Positions 16,149-24,676 of a stretch of DNA of 64,000 bases are shown here, piece by piece. The DNA is from Ktedonobacter robiniae (lineage in GTDB: Bacteria; Chloroflexota; Ktedonobacteria; Ktedonobacterales; Ktedonobacteraceae), in the NCBI RefSeq assembly GCF_016587375.1, contig NZ_BNJG01000001.1, forward strand, positions 2,294,001-2,358,000, written 5' to 3'. The position numbers and the translations under genes are program-made. Numbering within the stretch: the stretch's first letter is position 1; the number at the start of each line of letters is the position of its first letter. The notes beneath the pieces were generated by a model, which ran no database searches, was not told the DNA's origin, and saw only the letters and a program-made list of their open reading frames with translations.

Positions 16149-18551
16149 ATGCAGGATGAGCAGCAGCGCCCTGAGCGAGCGCAAGCTTCAGCGACAACCT
16201 CGCAAGAAGCTTTGCATTCTACGCTGACTGCGGCTAATGAGCCTACCCAAGCATCCGTTCAAGCCCAAGCTCCAGGTAATGAAGAGCGCAAAGGTCTGGT
16301 TGCTACCGCGGATGCACAGGTCGTAGACGCCGATGATGATCCAGGCAAAACCGCGAAAATGCGGGTGATCCTTCCCGCGAAGCTGCCCGCGCATTCCAGG
16401 GCTGCCGCCGCGCAACGCCTGAGTAATCTCCCACTCAAGGCGCCCCGTGGTGTTTACTATCCAGTGGCGCATTTGCTTCCCCTTGCACCAGGCTGGCGTA
16501 CCAGGCGCCATATTAAACGCAAGGGGTTGCGCGAGAGTAATGCGCGCTTTAATGAAGCCGAGCGCAAAGGATCGCGCTGGGGCTTTATGCCGCTGGCCAT
16601 CATTTTTATGGCTTTTCTGGTTGTTGCCGCCTCTTCTATTACCCTGTATACGGCTCTCTATAATTCAACTGAGCAGCTCTATGGGAGTAAGGTAACGACG
16701 CTACAGGATATCTTACCTAAAGATAATCTGAAAATGTATGACGATCAGGGGCAGATGATCTATCAGATGATTGATAATGGTGTGCAAACATCTGTTCCCT
16801 ATTCGCAGCTCTCGCCTACGCTTATGCATGCGACCATTGCCATTGAAGATCAGTATTTCTGGTCGAATCCAGGATATGATATCACTGGTATTGTGCGCGC
16901 GGCACTTGATGACATCACGGCTCATGACACGGTCTCAGGTGCCAGTACGATTACGCAGCAGTTGATCAAAAATACGATCCTTGGTCAGCAACGGACGGCT
17001 ATCCGTAAATTGCAAGAGATCTTGCTGGCACCAGACGTAACACGCCAATATACTAAAGAGCAGATCATCACTATGTATCTCAACACGATTTACTATGGTG
17101 ATCAAGCCTATGGTGCAGATGCGGCCGCACAGATCTACTTTGGCCTGGAGGATAAGCCGAATATGCCAGCGGTCAAGCAGCTTGACCTGGCTCAGTCCGC
17201 TATGCTGGCTGGTCTCCCTCAGAACGGCGACTATTATAATCCATGGCTGCATAGAGATCGTGCGCTTAACCGTATGAAAGATGTTCTGCATAATATGAAT
17301 GTGCAGAACTATATCACCCACGCCCAGGAGCTACAGGCGATTGCCGAGGCCGAGCAACAGGATTTCCTCAAGCCAATGCAGGTGCATAATGACCTGGCTG
17401 TGCACTACTCTGCCTATACCCTGCGCGAGTTAATGGACAAGCTGCATTTAAAGGCTGGTGACCTCTCACGTTCCGGGCTTATGGTCTCGACGGCGCTCGA
17501 TCTGGCCAAGCAGAACCAGGTGTTGAAGATCGCGCAGAAGCATATCGCCGAGAATGCCAAAATCCATAATATGTCTAACTCGGCTGTGGTGGTGATGAAC
17601 CCCCATGATGGCTCACTATTGACCCTGGTAGGCAACATTAATCCCAATGATCCCAAGTCGGGAGCCTTTGACGTGGCCAGCCAGGGCTTACGCCAGCCGG
17701 GTTCATCTTTCAAGCCTTTCATCTATGCGACCGCCTTTAATAAGGGCGTCAGTCCAGGCGATCATGTACAGGATGGTCCGCTGACGATTAACATGTGTTG
17801 TGGACTGCCAGCCTATCGGCCGACGAACTACGACATGAAGTATCACGGCAATATTACCTATCGCTATGCTTTGCAGAACTCATTCAATATTCCTGCCGTC
17901 AAGCTGCTGATGCAGACGGGGGTTGATCCCGCTCTACAGATGGCGCTTAACCTGGGAATTACAACGTATGCAGGTGTGCCAAACTACACGATGGTGCTTG
18001 GTTCGCTGAGCGTTCATCTGACGGACATGGTCTCGGCCTATAGCACATTTGGCAATAGTGGTAAGCATGTCACGCCGCATGCGATTACTGAGGTGCGCGA
18101 CTCACTGGGCAAGGTGGTGTATCGTCCCGATATGAACGCCAAGCGTGTGATTAGCCCGCAACTGGCATACCTGATGGCAAATGTGCTTAGCGATAACAAT
18201 TCGCGAACGTTCGAGTTTGGTAAGTGTAGCGTGCTCTACCTGTACTCAACTTCGCAGTCGCAGTGTTACGCTGGTAATCCCGGCCCCATTCGTCCCGCGG
18301 CTGTGAAAACCGGTACCTCCAATGACTTCCGCGATAACTGGACCGTTGGCTGGACGACCGACTACACAGTTGGCGTGTGGTCTGGTAACAACGATAACTC
18401 GCCGATGTTCAATGTCACTGGTGTTGATGGTGCCGCGCCTATCTGGCACGATACCATGCAGCTCTTTGAGCAGGGCCACCCCATTCGGAACTTTACAAAT
18501 CCCGGTGGCCTCGCGCGCCGTGGTAATGACTGGTATATCCCTCAAAAGTAA
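16149..18551 (+). CDS. Class A penicillin-binding protein
   Basis: 800 residues, paralogous to the preceding gene but with a shorter (about 140-residue) cytoplasmic N-terminus. Membrane helix at about 146-168. GT51 domain with catalytic Glu in EDQYFW near 232 and GASTITQQL (Gly to Ala in the usual GGST). Transpeptidase SSFK near 519, SFN near 578 and KTGTS near 720. The C-terminal sequence ends soon after the fold. Same reaction as its neighbour: glycan polymerisation and cross-linking at the outer membrane face. AGAGG lies 7 bp before the ATG. A hairpin follows the stop. Whether both genes are co-transcribed is unclear given the 488-bp gap. Confidence 0.93.
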   Translation: MQDEQQRPERAQASATTSQEALHSTLTAANEPTQASVQAQAPGNEERKGLVATADAQVVDADDDPGKTAKMRVILPAKLPAHSRAAAAQRLSNLPLKAPRGVYYPVAHLLPLAPGWRTRRHIKRKGLRESNARFNEAERKGSRWGFMPLAIIFMAFLVVAASSITLYTALYNSTEQLYGSKVTTLQDILPKDNLKMYDDQGQMIYQMIDNGVQTSVPYSQLSPTLMHATIAIEDQYFWSNPGYDITGIVRAALDDITAHDTVSGASTITQQLIKNTILGQQRTAIRKLQEILLAPDVTRQYTKEQIITMYLNTIYYGDQAYGADAAAQIYFGLEDKPNMPAVKQLDLAQSAMLAGLPQNGDYYNPWLHRDRALNRMKDVLHNMNVQNYITHAQELQAIAEAEQQDFLKPMQVHNDLAVHYSAYTLRELMDKLHLKAGDLSRSGLMVSTALDLAKQNQVLKIAQKHIAENAKIHNMSNSAVVVMNPHDGSLLTLVGNINPNDPKSGAFDVASQGLRQPGSSFKPFIYATAFNKGVSPGDHVQDGPLTINMCCGLPAYRPTNYDMKYHGNITYRYALQNSFNIPAVKLLMQTGVDPALQMALNLGITTYAGVPNYTMVLGSLSVHLTDMVSAYSTFGNSGKHVTPHAITEVRDSLGKVVYRPDMNAKRVISPQLAYLMANVLSDNNSRTFEFGKCSVLYLYSTSQSQCYAGNPGPIRPAAVKTGTSNDFRDNWTVGWTTDYTVGVWSGNNDNSPMFNVTGVDGAAPIWHDTMQLFEQGHPIRNFTNPGGLARRGNDWYIPQK

Positions 18552-18574
18552 ACACTAAGAATTTAGTGTATACG

Positions 18575-18618
18575 AAAAAGGTCACGGTTCCCGGCATGCC
18601 AGGAACCGTGACCTTTTT
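18575..18618. terminator. Bidirectional terminator hairpin
   Basis: 17-bp arms at 18575-18591 and 18602-18618. The stem starts with A5 and ends with T5, so it can terminate both the PBP gene and the converging PHP gene. A smaller CACTAA/TTAGTG hairpin precedes it. Confidence 0.8.
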
Positions 18619-18629
18619 ACGTGTTATGC

Positions 18630-19490
18630 TTACGAGTTGATGGTCACACCCAGGCGCTCCAGCAGGCGCCGGCTGACCTCTGCCCGGTGCTTGCGTGGCA
18701 TGCGAGCGGGATGGCTGTGGGAGTCGGAGCCAGTACTCTGTAGCAGATTGTGCTTGCGCACATACTCTTCGTACATGGCAACGGCCTCAGGGCTATGGTA
18801 GGGATGGTAGACCTCGATGCCATCTAAGGGAATCTCGGCGCGCAGGCGGTCCAGCAGCTCAGTGTCATAGAACGTAAAGCCACTCTCCTTGCGTCCTGGA
18901 TGGGCGATCAAGCAAACCGCGTTACTCTTATGGGCTGCCTCAACGGCCTCTGCCATATCAGCCATAATGCTGACAAAGCCAGCCTGTTCGATCATACGCA
19001 GACCAGTCATACGGTCGGGCGCGTAGCCATGTTCTATGAGGAGGGTAATGTTGTCCGAAGGACGGAAAAGTTTGCCGCCATGCTCTGCCAGGGCCTCGGT
19101 CTCGCGGGGAAAGGTGTAGCCCTTGCTTACCAGTGCATCATGCACCTGGTGCGTGTTCTCCAGTTGCATGCGCGCCACCTTCTCTGTAACCTCTTGCACT
19201 GCGTTCTGCGCCGGATCGAAACCGTAGCAGAGCATATGGGCCATGTACCCATTCCACTTACAGGTGATCTCTACTCCAGGCAACACAGGAAGCCCCTTGC
19301 TTGCCGCCAGCTCTCGAATTTCAGCCACTTTATCGACACGGTCATGATCAGTGACCGCAACCAGGTCAAATTTCTCCTCAACCAGGTAGTTAATTAACTG
19401 TTCGGCGGGCCAGCGCCCGTCGCTATACGTAGTATGCATATGCAGGTCTACAGCCGCCCCAGGGGATAAAACGAGATTCTGTGTTGCCAA
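18630..19490 (-). CDS. PHP-domain metal-dependent phosphoesterase
   Basis: 286 residues. PHP-family metal ligands are all present: DLHMHTTYSDG (N-terminus), VTDHDRV, PGVEIT, LIAHPGR, and GSDSHSHP near the end. Proteins of this layout are phosphoesterases such as the 5'-3' exonuclease RNase AM (YciV/TrpH type) or nucleotide phosphatases. It is expected to be cytoplasmic with a tri-metal centre; the substrate is not evident. The start is TTG at 19488-19490, with AAAGGAG 9 bp upstream; no ATG is better placed. It converges with the PBP gene across a shared terminator. Confidence 0.88.
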   Translation of the reverse strand: MATQNLVLSPGAAVDLHMHTTYSDGRWPAEQLINYLVEEKFDLVAVTDHDRVDKVAEIRELAASKGLPVLPGVEITCKWNGYMAHMLCYGFDPAQNAVQEVTEKVARMQLENTHQVHDALVSKGYTFPRETEALAEHGGKLFRPSDNITLLIEHGYAPDRMTGLRMIEQAGFVSIMADMAEAVEAAHKSNAVCLIAHPGRKESGFTFYDTELLDRLRAEIPLDGIEVYHPYHSPEAVAMYEEYVRKHNLLQSTGSDSHSHPARMPRKHRAEVSRRLLERLGVTINS

Positions 19491-19705
19491 CAGCCTCTGC
19501 TCCTTTACTTACTGCCAAAAACTTTAAGGAGGAAGATACCCTCCTCATGCCATACTGTTCATCGCTTTCATAGTATCACACTTGCTCGCTTGTGAATTGC
19601 GACAAATTCGCGACAGATACGCGATAAAGCTTTGACATTTGCACCGTATTATTGCTTTCAGAAGAGAGCGCAACATCATCGAGCAAGGAAAGGGTCATAA
19701 GCAGT

Positions 19706-20221
19706 ATGCTATACGATCTATTGAAGCGCTGTACAAGCATCTTCTTCAATCTCTTGAACTGGCTGCTGGGCGGTAAGTTGCCGCCCTTCTGTAGCGCGGT
19801 AGTTGTAGTTGAGGAGCAGGGACGCTACCTGGTTGTTCAGCTTCCCGGCCAGCGAACAGTCTTTCCCGGCGGTTTTATGAACTGGCGTGAGACGCCGCAA
19901 CAGGGTGCGCAGCGCGAGGGTCTGGAGGAGACTGGCCTGCACCTGGAAATTGGTGATATGGTTGGTTGCTATACGCTCACAAGTGATAGCTGGACCAACA
20001 TGAGCAATCTGAGCTTTGTCTTCCAGGCACGAGTAACCGGTGGCGAATTGCGCGATAACATCGAGGGGCGCCCCTGCTGGTTGAGCGAGGATGAGCTCTA
20101 CGCGCAACTCAATGAACACGGACGGCGCATTCTCGCCGATTATCAGCGCCAGCGTGCCGGTCGTCAGTTTTCGCTAGTCTCCACTTCTGTTACACCTAAA
20201 GCTGCTCCCATGGCCTCCTGA
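19706..20221 (+). CDS. Nudix hydrolase with N-terminal hydrophobic helix
   Basis: 171 residues from the ATG at 19706 (MLYDLLKRC). A TTG-initiated extension of 18 codons is possible but has no ribosome site, while AAAGGG lies upstream of this ATG. The Nudix box is complete (GGFMNWRETPQQGAQREGLE then ETGL). The first 25 residues contain an amphipathic or hydrophobic helix (SIFFNLLNWLLGG), which may tether it to the membrane. The substrate is unknown. A terminator-like hairpin overlaps its last codons. The second Nudix gene in the window (10472) is not closely similar outside the box. Confidence 0.85.
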   Translation: MLYDLLKRCTSIFFNLLNWLLGGKLPPFCSAVVVVEEQGRYLVVQLPGQRTVFPGGFMNWRETPQQGAQREGLEETGLHLEIGDMVGCYTLTSDSWTNMSNLSFVFQARVTGGELRDNIEGRPCWLSEDELYAQLNEHGRRILADYQRQRAGRQFSLVSTSVTPKAAPMAS

Positions 20222-20240
20222 AATGGAAGCCATGGGGAGC
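20204..20240 (+). terminator. Terminator hairpin after the Nudix gene
   Basis: Arms 20204-20214 and 20229-20240, with one bulge, pair GCTCC-CATGGC with GCCATGGGGAGC; T-rich sequence follows. It overlaps the stop codon. Confidence 0.6.
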
Positions 20241-20461
20241 TTTCTCCATATATCTCAGCCTCTTCCTGTAGTCTTCCCCTGAGTACCATGCCTGTCCCCC
20301 TGCGAGCACAACTGTGATACAATAGCCTGGACCCCGAAATAGACCTGGAAAAATCATATCTTTCTTCCTCCCGGCCCTCTCGCAGGGTACACAAACCTAT
20401 AGAACTAATGGTCCGGCTAGCTAGATAGCTGACGACTTGAAGCCTGATCTGGAGCGTGATG

Positions 20462-22975
20462 ATGTTGGAACAGATAAACTTACTCGATGGACTCAATGAA
20501 CCGCAGCGTCAAGCTGTAACCACAACACAGGGACCCGTGTTGATCCTCGCGGGTCCTGGTAGCGGCAAAACGCGTGTCATTACACATCGTATTGCCTACC
20601 TGGTCCAGCATGAACACGTCTCTCCCTGGCATATCCTGGCCGTGACCTTTACCAATAAGGCCGCGCGCGAGATGCGCGAACGTATGGAGAAACTGGTGGG
20701 GGTGAGCGCGTCGAAAGACATGAGCATTGGCACCTTCCATGCCATTTGCGCACGCGTGCTGCGTATGGAGGCCGATGCGCTCCTGCCCCTGGGCCTGAAC
20801 AAATCTTTTGTGATCCTGGATACCGACGATCAGCTTTCCCTGGTGAAGCAGGCCATCAGAGAACTGAACCTGGACGAGAAATTATATCGTCCAAACGCTA
20901 TCCACGGCCAGATATCGCGCGCAAAGAACGAGATGCTTGGTCCAGACCAGATGGCGGAGCAGGCCCGCAAGTATAGCGAAGAGGTGGCCGCCCGCGTTTA
21001 TAAGGTGTACCAGCGCTTGCTACGCGCCAATAACTCCGTCGATTTTGACGACCTGCTGATGCTTACCGAACAGCTTTGGCGGCGCGAGCCAGAAATTCTG
21101 CAACGCTATCAGCGCCATTGGCAGTATATTCATGTCGATGAGTTCCAGGATTGTAACCTTCCACAATATAAGCTTATTCGCTTGCTTGGCAGCGGGACTG
21201 CCGATCGGCAAGAGGGGCTGAGAAATGTATGTGTTGTTGGCGATGATGACCAGATGATTTATACCTGGCGGGGTGCCAGTGCCGAGAACGTGGTGCGCTT
21301 CGAGCGCGACTTCCCACACACAAAGGTGATCTTGCTGGAGCAGAACTATCGCTCGACACAGAACATCCTGGATGCCGCCCAGGAGATTGTACAGCAGAAT
21401 CGCCTGCGCAAGCAGAAGAATCTCTGGACCTCGCAGGGACAGGGCGAGAAGATCACCATCTACGAGGCCTTTAACGAAGAGATGGAAGGCCAGTTTACCG
21501 CGCATGAGATCATACGCCTGCTGGCGCGTGGAGACGTGGGAGGACGCGGCGATATCGCCGTGATGTATCGCACAAATGCCCAGTCGCGCGCCCTCGAAGA
21601 GCAGTTCCTGCGTATGAATATTCCCTACAAGGTCATCGGGAGCCGCAAGTTCTACGAGCGCAAAGAAATTAAGGATATGATCGCTTACCTGCGCCTGCTG
21701 GCCAATCCGCATGATGACCTGAGCTTTGAGCGGATCGTGAATGTGCCTAATCGCAAGATCGGACCGAAGACCATTGGCGAATTGAAGAAATGGGCTAAGC
21801 AACAGGGGATTTCGCTGTATGAGGCTGTTCAGCGTGTTGAGAAGCATACAACGCTGGGAACCGCCGCCCGCAACTCGCTCCAGAACTTTAGTAAGCTGAT
21901 CGTAGGCTTGCAAAGCGCTGTTGAAGAACTCCCGCTTCCCGAACTGTTGGATCGCATCGCTGAACGTACAGGCTATGGACCTGAGTTGCGTGCAAATGCC
22001 GAAGAGGAGCTTGATCGCTGGGCCAACGTCCTTGAATTGCGCCGCGTGGCCGAGGATTATTCAGAGATTGAGACGCCGGTCGCGCTGGAGTTGTTTCTGG
22101 AGAATGTGGCCCTGGTAGGCGGGGCCGACACGGCACAGACAAGCGAGAATGGTGCGCTTGTCAACGAAGAGCAGAACGACTCGGTGACGCTGATCACTCT
22201 GCATGCCGCCAAGGGTCTGGAATATCCCGTGGTGTTTATCGTGGGTATGGACGAGGGTTCACTACCGCATTCGCGCTCCATTAATACACCGGAGGAGCTA
22301 GAGGAAGAACGTCGTCTGGCATACGTTGGCTTTACACGTGCCATGAAGCGTCTCTACCTGGTTCGTGCGCGCCGGCGCTCGCTCTGGGGCGAGACTCAGT
22401 ATACAGAGCCATCGCGCTTCTTGAGCGATATCCCTCTCCATCTACTCAGTCGTCCCGGCCTGGGGGCCGAGGATAGCAGCCGCTCAAAGCCGTCCGTTGA
22501 TGGCGGTCATAATAGTGGCGTACAGGTCAATCGTCGGCGTGCCCCCTCCTGGGAAGATGAGTTTAACCAGGACCCTTATGGCGATGAGGGTGGGCGTGTC
22601 TTTGGGCGAGGCGATAGCTCTAGTTCTGGTGGACGCCGCTCGTCAGGGACAGGAAATGAGATCTATGGCTCCCCGCAGCGTACAGGCGAGCCTGGTCTCA
22701 CTGGCCGTGGCGCATCGTCCTCGGCCCGCCCAGGAAATACATCCAATACGCGGCCACCTGTACCGCCTGCTGGCAAGCGGAGCGAACCTGCCAGCCTCAA
22801 GCCTCGGGACCCACAGTTTAAAGCGGGCGACCGTGTGCGTCACGATAAATTTGGTGAGGGGCTGGTGCTAAAGAGTGAGATGGAGGGGCCGACCGAGTAT
22901 GTAGAGGTCCAGTTCCAGGGGAGCGTCGGCAAGAAACAGCTCAGCATGGACTTTGCGCGCCTCAGTAAAATCTAA
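20462..22975 (+). CDS. pcrA: ATP-dependent DNA helicase PcrA/UvrD
   Basis: 837 residues, SF1A 3'-5' helicase. All motifs are visible: Q motif LNEPQRQAV, Walker A AGPGSGKTR, Ia TFTNKAAREM, II DEFQD, III VVGDDDQMIYTWRGA, IV LEQNYRS, V TLHAAKGLEYPVVF, VI RLAYVGFTRAMKRLY. After a Gly/Ser/Pro-rich disordered linker, the C-terminal Tudor-like domain (GDRVRHDKFGEGLVL) is the RNA-polymerase-binding module typical of PcrA. It unwinds DNA in repair and in clearing stalled transcription. Three starts are stacked (GTG 20456, ATG 20459, ATG 20462); GGAG at 20451-20454 fits the last with a 7-bp gap. A 34-bp palindrome begins at its stop codon. Confidence 0.95.
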   Translation: MLEQINLLDGLNEPQRQAVTTTQGPVLILAGPGSGKTRVITHRIAYLVQHEHVSPWHILAVTFTNKAAREMRERMEKLVGVSASKDMSIGTFHAICARVLRMEADALLPLGLNKSFVILDTDDQLSLVKQAIRELNLDEKLYRPNAIHGQISRAKNEMLGPDQMAEQARKYSEEVAARVYKVYQRLLRANNSVDFDDLLMLTEQLWRREPEILQRYQRHWQYIHVDEFQDCNLPQYKLIRLLGSGTADRQEGLRNVCVVGDDDQMIYTWRGASAENVVRFERDFPHTKVILLEQNYRSTQNILDAAQEIVQQNRLRKQKNLWTSQGQGEKITIYEAFNEEMEGQFTAHEIIRLLARGDVGGRGDIAVMYRTNAQSRALEEQFLRMNIPYKVIGSRKFYERKEIKDMIAYLRLLANPHDDLSFERIVNVPNRKIGPKTIGELKKWAKQQGISLYEAVQRVEKHTTLGTAARNSLQNFSKLIVGLQSAVEELPLPELLDRIAERTGYGPELRANAEEELDRWANVLELRRVAEDYSEIETPVALELFLENVALVGGADTAQTSENGALVNEEQNDSVTLITLHAAKGLEYPVVFIVGMDEGSLPHSRSINTPEELEEERRLAYVGFTRAMKRLYLVRARRRSLWGETQYTEPSRFLSDIPLHLLSRPGLGAEDSSRSKPSVDGGHNSGVQVNRRRAPSWEDEFNQDPYGDEGGRVFGRGDSSSSGGRRSSGTGNEIYGSPQRTGEPGLTGRGASSSARPGNTSNTRPPVPPAGKRSEPASLKPRDPQFKAGDRVRHDKFGEGLVLKSEMEGPTEYVEVQFQGSVGKKQLSMDFARLSKI

Positions 22976-23045
22976 CAAGCGGAGGGTAATAAAGGGAGAG
23001 TGAGGGTCGAAGACCCTCACTCTCCCTTTATTACCCTCCGCTTGT
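22975..23045. terminator. Long perfect palindrome (34-bp arms, GAA loop)
   Basis: Arms 22975-23008 and 23012-23045 are perfect complements around GAA. The left arm begins with the last base of the pcrA stop codon. Confidence 0.75.
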
Positions 23046-23218
23046 AGTAAAGCCGCATAAAAATGACATTAAAAAAAGAAACATCGAGCATATTGGCACG
23101 ATTTATTTGACAATGACACATTGACGGTTGTAATATAGCAAGCGAGACAGTTCTCATTGAGCTGCTTTGATTCTCTATCGGAAGCGCCCTTGCTTTCCCT
23201 AGCGAGAAAGGTAGAGTC

Positions 23219-24064
23219 ATGCCGCCAGGTGATGAGTCCCATCAAATGCCGCGGAGGAAAATACGCTCAAGTTCTTTGGAGTATTCGACGACGAATGATT
23301 CGAGTCCACGGAATACACGAATCGAAGGTCGATATACTACAGGTTCAAGATTTAATGCAGTGGATGATATACTTGAGGATTCACGCCCTCACACCAGCGT
23401 TGTACGTTTAAGCCAGCAACCCTCTCAAGTAAATCGAACCACGGCAGCAAGTTTTCCCACAACGACTGTTCCGCAGCGCCGCCAGGCAGCAACCACCAAT
23501 GATTTGCCTCGTCAAGCTCCACGTACCACCACCTACCAGCCTCCCAAGAATGCTCCACGTCAGCCGAAAAGGAACGCCGCTTCACGTCCATCGGCTACGC
23601 ATCATCGCATTCACTGGCTTCTTCCCCTGGGTGTTGGTATGCTGGCTATGCTCGCCATCTGGATTACTGGTTCCTGGGCATTGGCGTGGGCACATCAAGT
23701 TTCCGACGATGTGCACTATGGGAACCCTCGTACCTATCAAGTCGATGCTGTCGTTGGTCATGGAACCGACGCGACGACGCATCCCAGCCATTTCGTTGCC
23801 ATTAACCTGAATCGCCAGGCAGTGGTCTTTGAGATGGTTGCCGGTGATCCCGCCAAGTCGATAAGCTATGTGGCACCTATCTATATCGCTGGCGATGGAG
23901 GCGATAAGGCACCTGTCACCCTGGAATTTAGGGATGTCAACGGAGATAGTAAGCTGGATATGATTATTCATATTCATCTACCTGCCCAGGAGCAGCTCTC
24001 CGTCTTCCTTAATGATGGGAACAAGTTCCGCCCCTCCACCAACAACGATAAAATTCACCTATGA
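23219..24064 (+). CDS. Single-pass membrane protein with FG-GAP/VCBS-like extracytoplasmic end
   Basis: 281 residues. About 130 residues at the N-terminus are Arg/Thr/Pro/Gln-rich and disordered, presumably cytoplasmic. One helix (about 137-158, LLPLGVGMLAMLAIWITGSW) crosses the membrane. The outer part contains a calcium-site-like repeat FRDVNGDSKLDMIIHI followed by SVFLNDGNKFRPS, the pattern of a single FG-GAP/VCBS blade. No family name can be given with certainty. AAAGG lies 7 bp before the ATG. It stands alone between two terminators. Confidence 0.7.
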   Translation: MPPGDESHQMPRRKIRSSSLEYSTTNDSSPRNTRIEGRYTTGSRFNAVDDILEDSRPHTSVVRLSQQPSQVNRTTAASFPTTTVPQRRQAATTNDLPRQAPRTTTYQPPKNAPRQPKRNAASRPSATHHRIHWLLPLGVGMLAMLAIWITGSWALAWAHQVSDDVHYGNPRTYQVDAVVGHGTDATTHPSHFVAINLNRQAVVFEMVAGDPAKSISYVAPIYIAGDGGDKAPVTLEFRDVNGDSKLDMIIHIHLPAQEQLSVFLNDGNKFRPSTNNDKIHL

Positions 24065-24103
24065 CAGGCACACGCTTTTTTGTGGCGTGCTTGTACACAA
24101 GAG

Positions 24104-24167
24104 AACGCGGATTCTACCTGGTCGTATAACTCTATCTTTCCCTTACCAGGTAAGAACCCGCGTTTTT
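24104..24167 (+). terminator. Imperfect hairpin with T-tract
   Basis: AACGCGG ... ACCTGG (24104-24121) pairs imperfectly with CCAGGT ... CCCGCGTT (to 24163) and is followed by TTTTTGTT. It is a conventional intrinsic terminator for the preceding gene. Confidence 0.65.
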
Positions 24168-24172
24168 GTTAT

Positions 24173-24243
24173 TTTAAGGAATCAGGGTGTGTGATGGGAG
24201 GCTGGCTCCGCCAGCCTCCCATCACACACCCTGATTCCTTAAA
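24173..24243. repeat. Long perfect palindrome (34-bp arms, TCC loop)
   Basis: Arms 24173-24206 and 24210-24243 are perfect complements around TCC. It shares blocks (TCAGGGTGTG, TGATGGGAGG, GGCTGGC) with the palindrome at 28664-28728, so the two are related copies. A 15-bp palindrome AGCGTCT-C-AGACGCT follows it. Confidence 0.75.
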
Positions 24244-24329
24244 GCGTCTCAGACGCTCTATCTCCATATCCTCCTGGATAAGCCGCATAAGCAATTATGG
24301 CTATTTTTTAAAATGCCGATATATCCCTA

Positions 24330-24359
24330 TTGACAAATGCTATGACGTTCTGGTAAATT
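24330..24359 (+). promoter_or_regulatory. Sigma70-type promoter and possible operator before the exporter operon
   Basis: TTGACA at 24330-24335 and TAAATT at 24354-24359, 18 bp apart. Just downstream lie the inverted repeat TGACT-AGAA-AGTCA (24362-24375) and two direct AGTCAAACT copies, a likely binding site for a repressor such as the TetR protein encoded at 27950. This leaves a transcribed leader of about 310 bp before the first start codon, with a hairpin near 24532-24563. Confidence 0.5.
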
Positions 24360-24676
24360 TATGACTAGAAAGTCAAACTTCTAAGCTTAAGTCAAACTAA
24401 GGGATAGATGGTCATGTTTTAGCTTGTTTGGTCAATCTATAAACGGCTGAGGCGTGAGATACTTCCCTGATTAACCTGGTTAAGCGTTGCCACCTGAATG
24501 ACAACCCTATAACCGTATGTCCTGCCATCACTGTGCAAGGTTCCCTTTTGGGAGGGCCTTGTGCTATGCGTGACCTATGAGCGCTATAAGCATTGCACCT
24601 ATCGCTTCAAGGTTGAATCTGCGGTGATATCTGCGAGCTAGAAGCGCTGTAATGGTAACGCAAAGGAGGTTCTCGA

